A DNA stretch of 6,897 nt, from the NCBI GenBank assembly GCA_030840885.1, contig JAVEDQ010000021.1, positions 1 through 6,897 on the forward strand, read 5' to 3'. Position numbers and translations under genes: made by a program. Source of the DNA: Frankiaceae bacterium (lineage in GTDB: Bacteria > Actinomycetota > Actinomycetes > Frankiales > Frankiaceae). Below are positions 1 to 5,734 of the stretch, piece after piece. Under the pieces are notes generated by a model that saw only the letters and a list, made by a program, of their open reading frames with translations, ran no database searches and was not told where the DNA came from. Positions within the stretch are counted from its first letter, which is position 1, and every line of letters begins with the position of its first letter.

Positions 1-142
1 ACCCGCGCTGCCTCGGATCATGGGACTGTCCGCCCGACCCTGTCGAGCGGTCGGTTCCGGCGCGCAGCCCGCTGTCGCTGCGTCGCTATGGAGTGGCACA
101 AGGTGACGAATTCCTCGGGCGCGCCGCACGCGGTTGAGCCAG

Positions 143-148
143 TTGACA
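143..148 (+). promoter_or_regulatory. Possible -35 box (TTGACA)
   Basis: A perfect TTGACA lies 121 bases before the peptide start codon at 270. No good -10 hexamer stands 16-18 bases downstream (the bases around 165-171 are GC-rich), so this is a weak call. If it is a promoter, the dyad at 163-182 would cover the -10 and start region, which suits an operator. Confidence 0.25.
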
Positions 149-162
149 ACGGACAATTGGGC

Positions 163-182
163 CATCGCCTGATCGGGCGATG
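163..182. promoter_or_regulatory. 20-bp dyad, candidate operator
   Basis: CATCGCC (163-169) and GGCGATG (176-182) are perfect inverted arms around a central GATC palindrome (171-174). Only the T170/G175 pair departs from full symmetry. The length and symmetry suit a dimeric regulator such as a TetR- or GntR-type repressor, and the position just downstream of TTGACA supports this. It could equally be a short RNA hairpin in the leader. No regulator gene is present in the window. Confidence 0.4.
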
Positions 183-209
183 ACACATCGGACACCCGTT
201 CGGGTCGCC

Positions 210-255
210 GGACCTGCTCCACGCAGGACCTGCGTCCACCCGAGCCACGTCCACC
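210..255 (+). repeat. Short direct repeats in the leader
   Basis: GGACCTGC occurs at 210-217 and 226-233, and CGTCCACC at 233-240 and 248-255, giving two 8-base repeats spaced 16 and 15 bases. The intervening GCAGG (223-227) can pair with the CCTGC of either first repeat copy (213-217 or 229-233), so two mutually exclusive small hairpins are possible. This could be a structured leader or tandem protein sites. It could also be chance in GC-rich DNA. Confidence 0.3.
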
Positions 256-257
256 CA

Positions 258-265
258 GGGAAGGA
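258..265 (+). promoter_or_regulatory. Ribosome binding site for the small peptide
   Basis: GGGAAGGA ends four bases before the GTG at 270 and fixes that codon as the start. Without it, an upstream in-frame ATG at 180 would give a 75-residue product lacking an N-terminal signal sequence. A nearly identical GGAAGGACCC stretch precedes the FtsH-like gene at 5718. Confidence 0.65.
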
Positions 266-269
266 CCCC

Positions 270-407
270 GTGAAGCGTCGTCTCGTCGCCCTCGCCCTCG
301 GCCTCGCTGCCGCTCTCGGAACCGTCGGTGGCGTCGCTGCCGTTGCCGGTAACGCCGCCGACGACACAGCCCCCGTGGTCGTCGCGTGGGGCAGCAGCTG
401 GACCTGA
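270..407 (+). CDS. Small secreted peptide with Trp-rich C-terminus
   Basis: This 45-residue product has the layout of an exported peptide. It has a basic start (VKRRL), a hydrophobic Ala/Leu/Val/Gly-rich stretch at about residues 5-27, an Ala-rich possible signal-peptidase region near AVAGNAA (24-30), and a short polar tail of about 15 residues, DDTAPVVVAWGSSWT. The tail carries two tryptophans four residues apart and no cysteine. GTG is chosen as start because a good ribosome binding site precedes it. I do not recognise a named family, and the role is unknown. A secreted signalling peptide, a leader for the following transporter, or a membrane-inserted micro-protein are all possible. It lies 136 bases before the sugar transporter on the same strand, so co-transcription is possible, although a weak hairpin lies between them. 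The signal-peptide shape and the ribosome site are direct observations; export is inference. Confidence 0.6.
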   Translation: MKRRLVALALGLAAALGTVGGVAAVAGNAADDTAPVVVAWGSSWT

Positions 408-425
408 TAGGTCCCGTCCCGGCGG

Positions 426-447
426 CCCCTCGCTCAGGCTGCAGGGG
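426..447 (+). terminator. Weak hairpin after the small peptide gene
   Basis: CCCCT (426-430) pairs with AGGGG (443-447) across a 12-base loop, 18 bases after the peptide stop codon. No T-run follows. It could be a weak actinobacterial terminator or an attenuating hairpin between the peptide and the transporter. Confidence 0.2.
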
Positions 448-532
448 ACGCAACATCATCGATTGAAGCGGCATGTGGCGTGCCGAAGCGGGAACCACCC
501 CGCTCGGGCCCTTCCCCTGTGGCCCGGTGAGC

Positions 533-537
533 GAGGT
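533..537 (+). promoter_or_regulatory. Ribosome binding site for the sugar transporter
   Basis: GAGGT stands six bases before the GTG at 544. It decides the start of the MFS gene against longer in-frame readings that begin as early as 328 and overlap the small peptide gene. Confidence 0.6.
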
Positions 538-543
538 CTTTCC

Positions 544-1947
544 GTGTCGATCGCGGCCGGTGTTCAGCACCGCAACCCTTACGTCCGTCGAGCAGCGGTG
601 CTCGCCGGCATCGGCGGGTTGCTGTTCGGCTACGACACGGGCGTCATCGGCGGCGCACTCCCACTGATCGCCACCGACTTCGACTGGGACACCCCCTTTC
701 GCAAGGGGGTCATCACCTCGTCGCTGCTGCTCGGAGCGGCAGTCGGTGCGTTCCTGGCGGGTCGGCTGTCCGACCGGCTGGGGCGCAAGCGGCTGATCAT
801 CCTCACCGCGGCCGTGTTCGTCGTCGGCATCGTCGGTGCCGCGCTCTCCCCGTCCGCGCCGGTCCTGGTGTTCTTCCGAGTGATCATCGGGCTAGGTGTC
901 GGTTCCGCGTCGGTGACGGTCCCGCTTTACATCGGTGAACTCGCGCCGCCGAGCGCGCGAGGGGCGCTGGTGTCGCTGAACCAGCTCGCCATCACGCTCG
1001 GCATCCTGAGCAGCCAGCTCATCGCGTACTTCCTCACCACCACGGGCCAGTGGCGCCTCATGATCGCGATCGCCGTGATCCCGTCGCTCGTCCTCGGGCT
1101 GGGCATGCTGCGTCAGCCCGAGAGCCCCGCCTGGCTGGTCGAGCAGGAGCGCGAGGACGAGGCGCGCGAGATCCTCGGCCGGGTTCGCGATCGTCCGGAG
1201 GACGTCGATGCTGAGGTCGCGGAGGTGCAGACGGTCGCCCGTGAGCGGGAGGGCGTCAGCGCACTGTTCGGCCCCGGTGTCCGCCCCGCCCTGATCATCG
1301 GCATCGGGTTGGCGATCATCCAGCAGATCACCGGTATCAACACCGTCATCTACTACGCGCCGACGCTGCTCGAGTCGGCCGGTCTCGGCGAACACGCGGC
1401 GATCGGCGGCACCGTCGTCGTCGGCCTCATCAACGTGCTGCTGACCATCGTCGCCATCAACCTGTTGGACCGGGTGGGACGTCGGTCCCTGCTGCTCGGC
1501 GGCACCATCGGCATGATCGTCGGCCTCCTCGTGCTCGCCATGTCCTTCATCGGCCAGGGCGACTCCATCGACCACCTGCACGCGGGCGTCGCCATCGCGG
1601 CCCTCTGCGTCTACGTGGGGTCGTTCGCCATCGGTCTCGGCCCGGGCTTCTGGCTGCTGATCTCCGAGATCTACCCGCTCCGGGTGCGCGGGTCGGCGAT
1701 GTCGCTGGCCGGGGTCACGAACTGGTTGGTCAACTTCCTGGTCGCCATCAGCTACCTCTCGATCCTGGCGGCCGTCGGGCGGCCGGCGACCTTCTTCGGG
1801 CTCGCCGCGATCACCTTCCTCTCGTTCCTGTTCATGTCCGCACGGGTGCCGGAGACCAAGGGCCGCTCGCTGTCCGAGATCGAGATGGACCTGCGCGGCG
1901 GCGAGGCCGGCTTCACGACCTCCCATGGGCAAGTCACCTCCCGGTAG
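544..1947 (+). CDS. MFS sugar porter (sugar/H+ symporter)
   Basis: This is a 467-residue major facilitator of the sugar porter family (XylE/GalP/AraE/GlcP type), an inner-membrane protein that probably imports a hexose or pentose with protons. The family signatures appear in order: FGYDTGVIGG in helix 1 (28-37), with D31 matching the proton-coupling Asp of XylE; GRLSDRLGRK (73-82); FRVIIGLGVG (111-120); PESP (192-195); QQITGIN (260-266), a sugar-contact motif; DRVGRR (309-314); GPGFWLLISEIYPLR (366-380); and PETKG (436-440) near the C-terminus. The length is normal for the family. The open frame extends back to 328, but those residues are low-complexity and overlap the small peptide. The GTG at 544, with GAGGT upstream, puts helix 1 at the expected place. 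One deviation is PESPAWL where the family usually has PESPRWL. The substrate cannot be told from sequence. The 3' end overlaps the next gene. Confidence 0.93.
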   Translation: MSIAAGVQHRNPYVRRAAVLAGIGGLLFGYDTGVIGGALPLIATDFDWDTPFRKGVITSSLLLGAAVGAFLAGRLSDRLGRKRLIILTAAVFVVGIVGAALSPSAPVLVFFRVIIGLGVGSASVTVPLYIGELAPPSARGALVSLNQLAITLGILSSQLIAYFLTTTGQWRLMIAIAVIPSLVLGLGMLRQPESPAWLVEQEREDEAREILGRVRDRPEDVDAEVAEVQTVAREREGVSALFGPGVRPALIIGIGLAIIQQITGINTVIYYAPTLLESAGLGEHAAIGGTVVVGLINVLLTIVAINLLDRVGRRSLLLGGTIGMIVGLLVLAMSFIGQGDSIDHLHAGVAIAALCVYVGSFAIGLGPGFWLLISEIYPLRVRGSAMSLAGVTNWLVNFLVAISYLSILAAVGRPATFFGLAAITFLSFLFMSARVPETKGRSLSEIEMDLRGGEAGFTTSHGQVTSR

Positions 1948-2647
1948 GCCTGCGGCGCCGCTCGACGATCCGCTGTCCTATCCGGGCGCCTGCGCCCCGT
2001 GGTCGTTCCGGTTGCGCGGCGACGAGGTGACCCGCTTCGAGGGGCCGGTCCCCCGGGGCCGCGTTCCGGTCCTCGCGGTCGGCTCCAACGCCTGCCCGTC
2101 ACAGCTGGCCGCCAAGTTCCGAGGTCGCCCGTGCAGTGACGAGCTGCTGGGCCTCGTCGTCTCCGTGGACCGGCTGCAGGTGCGCCCCAGTGCCCACCTC
2201 GGCCGCTCCGGCTACTGGCCCTTCGCGCCCATGGCAGGGGCTGGTCCCGATTGCGGCCCCGGCCGCGCGGTGCTCTGCCTGCTCGACGACGAGCAGCTGC
2301 ACGTCCTAGACCGTACCGAGCCGAACTACGACCGCAGGCGCCTGGATGGGCGCGCCCACGCGGTGACCGGCGCGCCCGCAGAGGTGTGCGCCGAGGGCGT
2401 CTGCATCTACGTCTCGAAGCACGGGGTGGTCGACGACCCTCGCCTGCCGACCTGGAGCGATCCGCCACCCAGCCAGACCGTGTTGCTCGCCGCGCTGACG
2501 GAGCTCGTACCGGTGCCGCCGGAGCTGACCGAGCCCGCGGCCCTGAGCGCAGCGCTACGCCGCGACCCGGGACTGGCCGACGACCTGACCGCTGCGGTGA
2601 AGGAGCACCTCGTCGTCCGCGGCGACGGTCTCGCGTTCGGCAGCTGA
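1925..2647 (+). CDS. Gamma-glutamylcyclotransferase-like (AIG2-fold) protein
   Basis: This 240-residue protein is probably a member of the gamma-glutamylcyclotransferase (GGCT/AIG2) fold. Two features support this. VLAVGSN at 49-55 resembles the family's substrate-binding YGSN loop. LDRTEPNY at 128-135 resembles the LDxxE..Y segment, in which the Glu (here E132) is the catalytic base. Known family members cyclise gamma-glutamyl amino acids or amines to 5-oxoproline, but the substrate here is not known, and the first residue of the loop is Val instead of Tyr. An N-terminal segment of about 45 residues (containing DPLSYPGACAPWSF) precedes the fold, and the protein carries seven cysteines. The ATG lies 23 bases inside the transporter gene in another frame and lacks a clear ribosome site, so translation is probably coupled to the transporter. 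There is no signal peptide, so it is cytoplasmic. The coding call is solid; the function is moderate. Confidence 0.75.
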   Translation: MGKSPPGRPAAPLDDPLSYPGACAPWSFRLRGDEVTRFEGPVPRGRVPVLAVGSNACPSQLAAKFRGRPCSDELLGLVVSVDRLQVRPSAHLGRSGYWPFAPMAGAGPDCGPGRAVLCLLDDEQLHVLDRTEPNYDRRRLDGRAHAVTGAPAEVCAEGVCIYVSKHGVVDDPRLPTWSDPPPSQTVLLAALTELVPVPPELTEPAALSAALRRDPGLADDLTAAVKEHLVVRGDGLAFGS

Positions 2648-2660
2648 ACCATCGGCAGCT
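2637..2660. repeat. 9-base direct repeat at the convergent gene junction
   Basis: TCGGCAGCT occurs at 2637-2645 and 2652-2660, with a related GTCGGCAG at 2664-2671. The repeats span the two convergent stop codons (TGA at 2645-2647, and TAG on the minus strand at 2659-2661). No strong terminator hairpin is seen, so transcripts from the two sides may run into each other. Confidence 0.3.
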
Positions 2661-3171
2661 AAGCCGTCGGCAGGCCCGTCTCCAGCGACCGGTAGGTGCC
2701 CTCGTAGAACACCAACGGCGTCGCTGCCGCGTCCGGGACGCTCGCGCTCTCCACGGAGCCGATCAGCAGGGTGTGGTCGCCACCCGGGTAGGTCGCCGTC
2801 GTCCGGCACTCGATGACGGCGACGGCGTCGGCGACCAGGGTCACCCCGGTGGCCGGTCCGATCATCGTGGCGACGCCCTCGAACGAGTCGTCGAGTTCGT
2901 GGCGGACCTTGCTGGCGTGGAACCGGGACAGCGCCTCGTGCCCCTCGGCCAGGATCGAGACCCCCCAGAAGCCGCTGGCGAGCACGGCCCGGTGGAAGGC
3001 CGCGGTGCGCTGCACCGAGAGCAGGGCGAGCGCCGGGTCGAGCGATACGGACGCGAAGGCATTCGCGGTCAGCGAGACGGTGGTGCCGTTCTCGTCGCGG
3101 GTGGTCGCCACCGTGACCCCGGTGGCGAAGCGTCCGACGACCCGTCGGTACTGCCCGGGATCGGTCGCCAC
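2659..3171 (-). CDS. Flavin reductase domain protein (HpaC/HsaB-like, FMN-binding)
   Basis: This 170-residue protein has the family's usual length and matches the flavin reductase-like FMN-binding split-barrel fold. Typical elements are FATGVTVAT near residues 15-23, the flavin-contact stretch SLTANAFASVSLDPAL (33-48), GDHTLLIGSV with H133 (131-140), and the closing LVFYEGTYRSL (153-163). Members use NAD(P)H to reduce FMN or FAD and pass it to a separate flavin-dependent monooxygenase, as HpaC does for HpaB and HsaB for HsaA. No oxygenase gene lies in the window, so the partner is unknown. It could act as a general flavin reductase or as a flavoprotein of another kind. The start is a GTG with no clear ribosome site. 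TACGTT lies six bases upstream and could give a leaderless transcript. It lies 49 bases after the four-helix membrane protein gene, so operon read-through is also possible. Confidence 0.87.
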   Translation of the reverse strand: MATDPGQYRRVVGRFATGVTVATTRDENGTTVSLTANAFASVSLDPALALLSVQRTAAFHRAVLASGFWGVSILAEGHEALSRFHASKVRHELDDSFEGVATMIGPATGVTLVADAVAVIECRTTATYPGGDHTLLIGSVESASVPDAAATPLVFYEGTYRSLETGLPTA

Positions 3172-3177
3172 TCGCCC

Positions 3178-3183
3178 AACGTA
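3178..3183 (-). promoter_or_regulatory. Possible -10 box for leaderless flavin reductase mRNA
   Basis: On the minus strand TACGTT (TANNNT pattern) ends six bases before the GTG at 3171, and no Shine-Dalgarno sequence is evident. This is the arrangement seen at leaderless actinobacterial genes. No convincing -35 is visible and the motif is short, so confidence is low. Confidence 0.25.
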
Positions 3184-3220
3184 TCCAACACCGGAACCTG
3201 GCCCGACGACCCGGATCAGG

Positions 3221-3697
3221 TCAGCGCAGGCCCCTCGCGGAGCGCCCCCGCCACGGCCGGGTCAGCACCGCGACGAGCCCGTAGGAACCCAGCCCGAACA
3301 GCAGGAACGCGACAGCGAGCAGGCTGTTCGGCAGGACCACGTCGCCCTGCGACGTCCCGGACGACAGCGGGATGATCACGACGACCCAGCCGAGCAGTGG
3401 CGTCAGCGTTCCGGCTCGTGTCCCGGTGAGTTGCAGCCCCAGCCAGCCGGCGGCGAGATGGCCGACGACGGCGATCGCGAGGCCGATCGGCAGCACGAGC
3501 GTCGTGCCCACGCGAGGCCCGGCCGCGAGGAAGAACGCCCCCAGCAACGCGAGGGTGAACCCGAGGGTGAACAGCACCAGATAGGACGCGGCCAGGAACG
3601 TCGGACCCGGCTCGTCGGCCTGCCGGCCCGGTTTCGCGACGGCGGAGGGTGGCGGATCGACCGCGGACGACGCCGTACCCCGGCCGGAAACTGCCAC
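3221..3697 (-). CDS. Four-helix integral membrane protein, MshB-associated type (DUF6113/Rv1171-like)
   Basis: This is a 158-residue membrane protein of unknown function. A Pro/Ala-rich cytoplasmic-looking tail of about 32 residues precedes four hydrophobic segments, at roughly 34-58, 65-88, 98-112 and 123-146. A short Arg-rich C-terminus (RPWRGRSARGLR) follows and suggests both ends are inside. The loop LSSGTSQGDVVLPNS between the last two helices is the most polar, patterned part. From memory, a small membrane protein gene lies directly downstream of mshB in mycobacteria (Rv1171 after Rv1170), and this protein resembles that type; the DUF6113 name is also recalled, not searched. Here the protease gene stands between it and mshB. 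The GTG at 3697 is the only usable start. Upstream the frame reaches a stop without another start codon, and the next GTG lies inside helix 1. That GTG sits in the loop of a strong hairpin. No enzymatic motif is visible. Confidence 0.8.
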   Translation of the reverse strand: MAVSGRGTASSAVDPPPSAVAKPGRQADEPGPTFLAASYLVLFTLGFTLALLGAFFLAAGPRVGTTLVLPIGLAIAVVGHLAAGWLGLQLTGTRAGTLTPLLGWVVVIIPLSSGTSQGDVVLPNSLLAVAFLLFGLGSYGLVAVLTRPWRGRSARGLR

Positions 3698-3712
3698 CCG
3701 GCCAGGGTACGG
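3673..3712 (-). promoter_or_regulatory. 40-base hairpin with the membrane protein's start codon in its loop
   Basis: CCGTACCC (3673-3680) pairs with GGGTACGG (3705-3712). After one C/A mismatch (3681/3704), GGCCGG (3682-3687) pairs with CCGGCC (3698-3703). This gives 14 pairs plus one mismatch around a 10-base loop (3688-3697). On the minus-strand RNA the loop begins with the GTG start codon. The hairpin also begins 36 bases after the protease stop codon, so it could be the protease gene's terminator, although no T-run follows. Alternatives are a translational control element or a dyad protein-binding site. Confidence 0.6.
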
Positions 3713-3747
3713 ATCGTTCGTGCGTGCTCCGGTGGGCCAGGATCAGC

Positions 3748-5718
3748 TCAGGAGCGCACGTCCTCCGACTCCCGCAGGTCGAGGACGGTCGGAGCCGCGT
3801 TCACCGCCCGCTCGGCCGCAGCCGCAGCAGCGGCGTCGAGCAGGTCCGTGATCTCGGAGCCGATGAGCTCCTCCCGCTCGAGCAATCCGTCGCGCAGCGC
3901 CTCCACGAGGTGGCGGTTGCGGCCGAGCAGCTCCCGGACGAAGGCCTGCTGCGCGTGGAGCAGCTCCTCGAGCTGACCCCGGGCGTTGGAGTCCCCGAGG
4001 ACCTTGCCGACGAGGTTCGCGCCCCCGAAGCCCTCCTGCGAGGCGGCGAAGGAGACCAGCGAGTTGGCCATGCCGGCGGAGCCGATCATCTCGGCACCGA
4101 CCTGGGTGGCGTAGGCGAGGTCGCCCGCCGGGCCGGTGGAGACGTCGCCGAAGAACAGCTCCTCGGCGACCTGGCCGCCGAGAGAGATCTGGATCATCGA
4201 CGTCAGCTCGGCGCGGGAGCGGGTGTAGACGTCGTCGCGGTCGCCGTGGGCCAGCAGGCCGAGTGCTTCGCCGCGCTTGATGATAGTGAGTACCTCGAGA
4301 CGCCGTTGCGGGGCGACGAGGTGGGCGACGGTGGCGTGCCCGGCCTCATGCGTGGCGATGAGCACGCGCTCGCCGGCGGTGTACTCGACCGGCATGCCGA
4401 GGCCGACCTCGGTGGTGAGCCGAGCGTGCTCGACGTCGTTCCAGCTCATCGCCTTGGTCCCGCGACGCACGGCGTTCACGAGGCCCTCGTCGAGCAGGTG
4501 CTCGAGCTTGGCCGGCGAGTAGCCCTGGGTCACTGCAGCGAGCGCGTCGCGACGCTCCGGGTCGTCGAGCTCGGCGACGTGGGCCTTGCGGTCGAGGTAG
4601 TAGTCCACCAGGGCCCGGCGCGACGACTTCCCGGGCAGGCCGAAGGTGAGGCGGCGGTCGAAACGACCGGGCCGCAGCAGCGCCGGGTCGAGGGAGTCGG
4701 CCCGGTTGGTGGCCGCGACGAGCAGGATGTTCGCCTTCTTCGGCTCGGGCTGCGCGATCTGCCGCTGCGGCGGCAGGAAGGCGTTGAGCATCGCGATGAG
4801 GCTGCCGGCGAACTTCTGCATGCCGCTGGGGGTGTCGAAGGACTGCATCTGGACGAGCAGCTCGTTGACCACCCCGCCGGTGCCCTCGCTGATCTGCCCG
4901 TTCGGGTTGACGGCGATACCCGCCGGAGTGGCAGGCGCCGCGGCGCTGACCTGCGGGCCGCTGCAGCAGAAGTCGCTGCTCATCGGGGCCACCGGGATCC
5001 TCGTGAAGCTGGAGAAACCGGCACGCTCCATGCCGCCACGGGCACCGGCGATCGCGTCGATCTCCTCGATGAAGCCGATGGCGCCACCCTCGCGCTCGGC
5101 GGTCTTGCGCAGCACCTTGAAGTACGAGCGGATCTTGCGGGCGGTGGCGCCGTAGAACATCGACTGGAAGGCGGTGGCCGACACGAACAGGAACGGGACA
5201 CCTGCCTCGGCGGCCATCGCCTTGGCCAGCAGCGTCTTGCCGGTGCCGGGCGGGCCCTCGAACAGCAGCCCGCGCCGGGGGCGGCCGCCCATCTCGTCGG
5301 CGAAGGTCTTGTGGGCCAGGAACAGGTTGAGGCTGCGGACGACCTCCTCCTTGACCTGCTCGACGCCGACCACGTCGTCGAGCCGCACGCCGATCTGCTC
5401 CGGCGTGTAGGTGATGTGCGGCGAGCGCCCCATCGCGACCTGCGGAACGACGACCGCGGCGATGATCGTGACCGGGATCAGCATCGCGAACAACAGCAGC
5501 GGGTCAACGTGTGGCAGGGCGAAGACGTTGAACGGATCACCGCTCAGCAGCCGGAACCACAGGAAGGCGGTGGGGAGACCCAGCACGGCCGCGGCCACCT
5601 TCAGGCGGTGCCGGCGCCGCGACTCCCGGGCCCTGCCGACGTCCGCCGTCCGGGCCGACAGCAGCGTGGGGGAACTGAGCACGCCGGCAGCTGCGGTCGG
5701 CGAGGTCTCGAGAGCCAT
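3748..5718 (-). CDS. Divergent FtsH-type AAA+ zinc metalloprotease (M41)
   Basis: This 656-residue protein is a membrane-anchored, ATP-driven protease of the FtsH family. Two hydrophobic segments (about 41-58 and 72-92) flank a loop of about 15 residues, far shorter than the periplasmic domain of classical FtsH. The AAA module has Walker A GPPGTGKT (155-162), a pore motif MFYG (187-190; usually FVG), Walker B IGFIEEID (214-221), sensor ATNR (336-339) and the RPGRFDR arginine fingers (R349, R352). The peptidase has HEAGH (457-461) and D533 as probable third zinc ligand. The oddities are E218 where FtsH has the Walker B Asp, an insert of about 40 residues after ARGG (near 229-282), and one of about 30 after QSFDT (297-330). 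A seven-Ala run lies near the C-terminus. It is probably a paralogue of the housekeeping FtsH. I recall similar inserted forms in other actinomycetes. The ATG has a strong ribosome site. It lies 189 bases downstream of mshB. Confidence 0.92.
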   Translation of the reverse strand: MALETSPTAAAGVLSSPTLLSARTADVGRARESRRRHRLKVAAAVLGLPTAFLWFRLLSGDPFNVFALPHVDPLLLFAMLIPVTIIAAVVVPQVAMGRSPHITYTPEQIGVRLDDVVGVEQVKEEVVRSLNLFLAHKTFADEMGGRPRRGLLFEGPPGTGKTLLAKAMAAEAGVPFLFVSATAFQSMFYGATARKIRSYFKVLRKTAEREGGAIGFIEEIDAIAGARGGMERAGFSSFTRIPVAPMSSDFCCSGPQVSAAAPATPAGIAVNPNGQISEGTGGVVNELLVQMQSFDTPSGMQKFAGSLIAMLNAFLPPQRQIAQPEPKKANILLVAATNRADSLDPALLRPGRFDRRLTFGLPGKSSRRALVDYYLDRKAHVAELDDPERRDALAAVTQGYSPAKLEHLLDEGLVNAVRRGTKAMSWNDVEHARLTTEVGLGMPVEYTAGERVLIATHEAGHATVAHLVAPQRRLEVLTIIKRGEALGLLAHGDRDDVYTRSRAELTSMIQISLGGQVAEELFFGDVSTGPAGDLAYATQVGAEMIGSAGMANSLVSFAASQEGFGGANLVGKVLGDSNARGQLEELLHAQQAFVRELLGRNRHLVEALRDGLLEREELIGSEITDLLDAAAAAAAERAVNAAPTVLDLRESEDVRS

Positions 5719-5723
5719 AAGGG

Positions 5724-5730
5724 TCCTTCC
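5724..5730 (-). promoter_or_regulatory. Ribosome binding site for the FtsH-like protease
   Basis: On the minus strand GGAAGGA ends five bases before the ATG at 5718. It is the strongest Shine-Dalgarno sequence among the minus-strand genes and confirms this start. Confidence 0.7.
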
Positions 5731-5734
5731 GGGG

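Larger units (their letters stand above)
1..269. other. Unassigned left-edge region and 5' leader of the small peptide gene
   Basis: No gene can be assigned here with confidence. Plus frame 1 is open from the window edge to a TGA at 181-183 and could be the tail of a gene starting outside the window. Its translation is Arg-rich, resembles no family I recognise, and its codon use is no better than the competing frames. What can be seen is a TTGACA box at 143-148, a dyad at 163-182, short direct repeats at 210-255 and a ribosome binding site at 258-265. Together these look like the promoter and leader of the peptide gene that begins at 270. Confidence 0.4.

Noticed and set aside
1..183. Plus frame 1, open from the window edge to a TGA, with an ATG at 88
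   Set aside because: The translation matches nothing I recognise, and plus frames 2 and 3 are open too for over 100 bases. It could be a gene tail, but the sequence alone does not support it.
180..269. ATG at 180 as the start of the small peptide
   Set aside because: It would add 30 basic residues ahead of a clear signal-like sequence. The GTG at 270 has a strong ribosome site at the right spacing.
328..543. N-terminal extension of the transporter frame upstream of the GTG at 544
   Set aside because: The extension is Pro/Arg-rich, overlaps the small peptide gene in another frame, and would put 72 non-homologous residues before a sugar-porter start that already fits the family and has a ribosome site.
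892..1932. A 346-codon open frame on the minus strand opposite the sugar transporter
   Set aside because: The product is Asp/Arg/Gln-rich without any domain, and the plus strand carries all the sugar-porter motifs in order.
2251..3375. A 374-codon plus-strand frame across the convergent junction
   Set aside because: Its translation is Arg/Ala/Pro-rich noise. It runs over two genes with clear family motifs in other frames.
3820..3843. GCC/GCT/GCG repeats encoding an Ala run, considered as a microsatellite
   Set aside because: It uses mixed Ala codons inside the protease reading frame and is explained by a poly-Ala stretch in the C-terminal tail.
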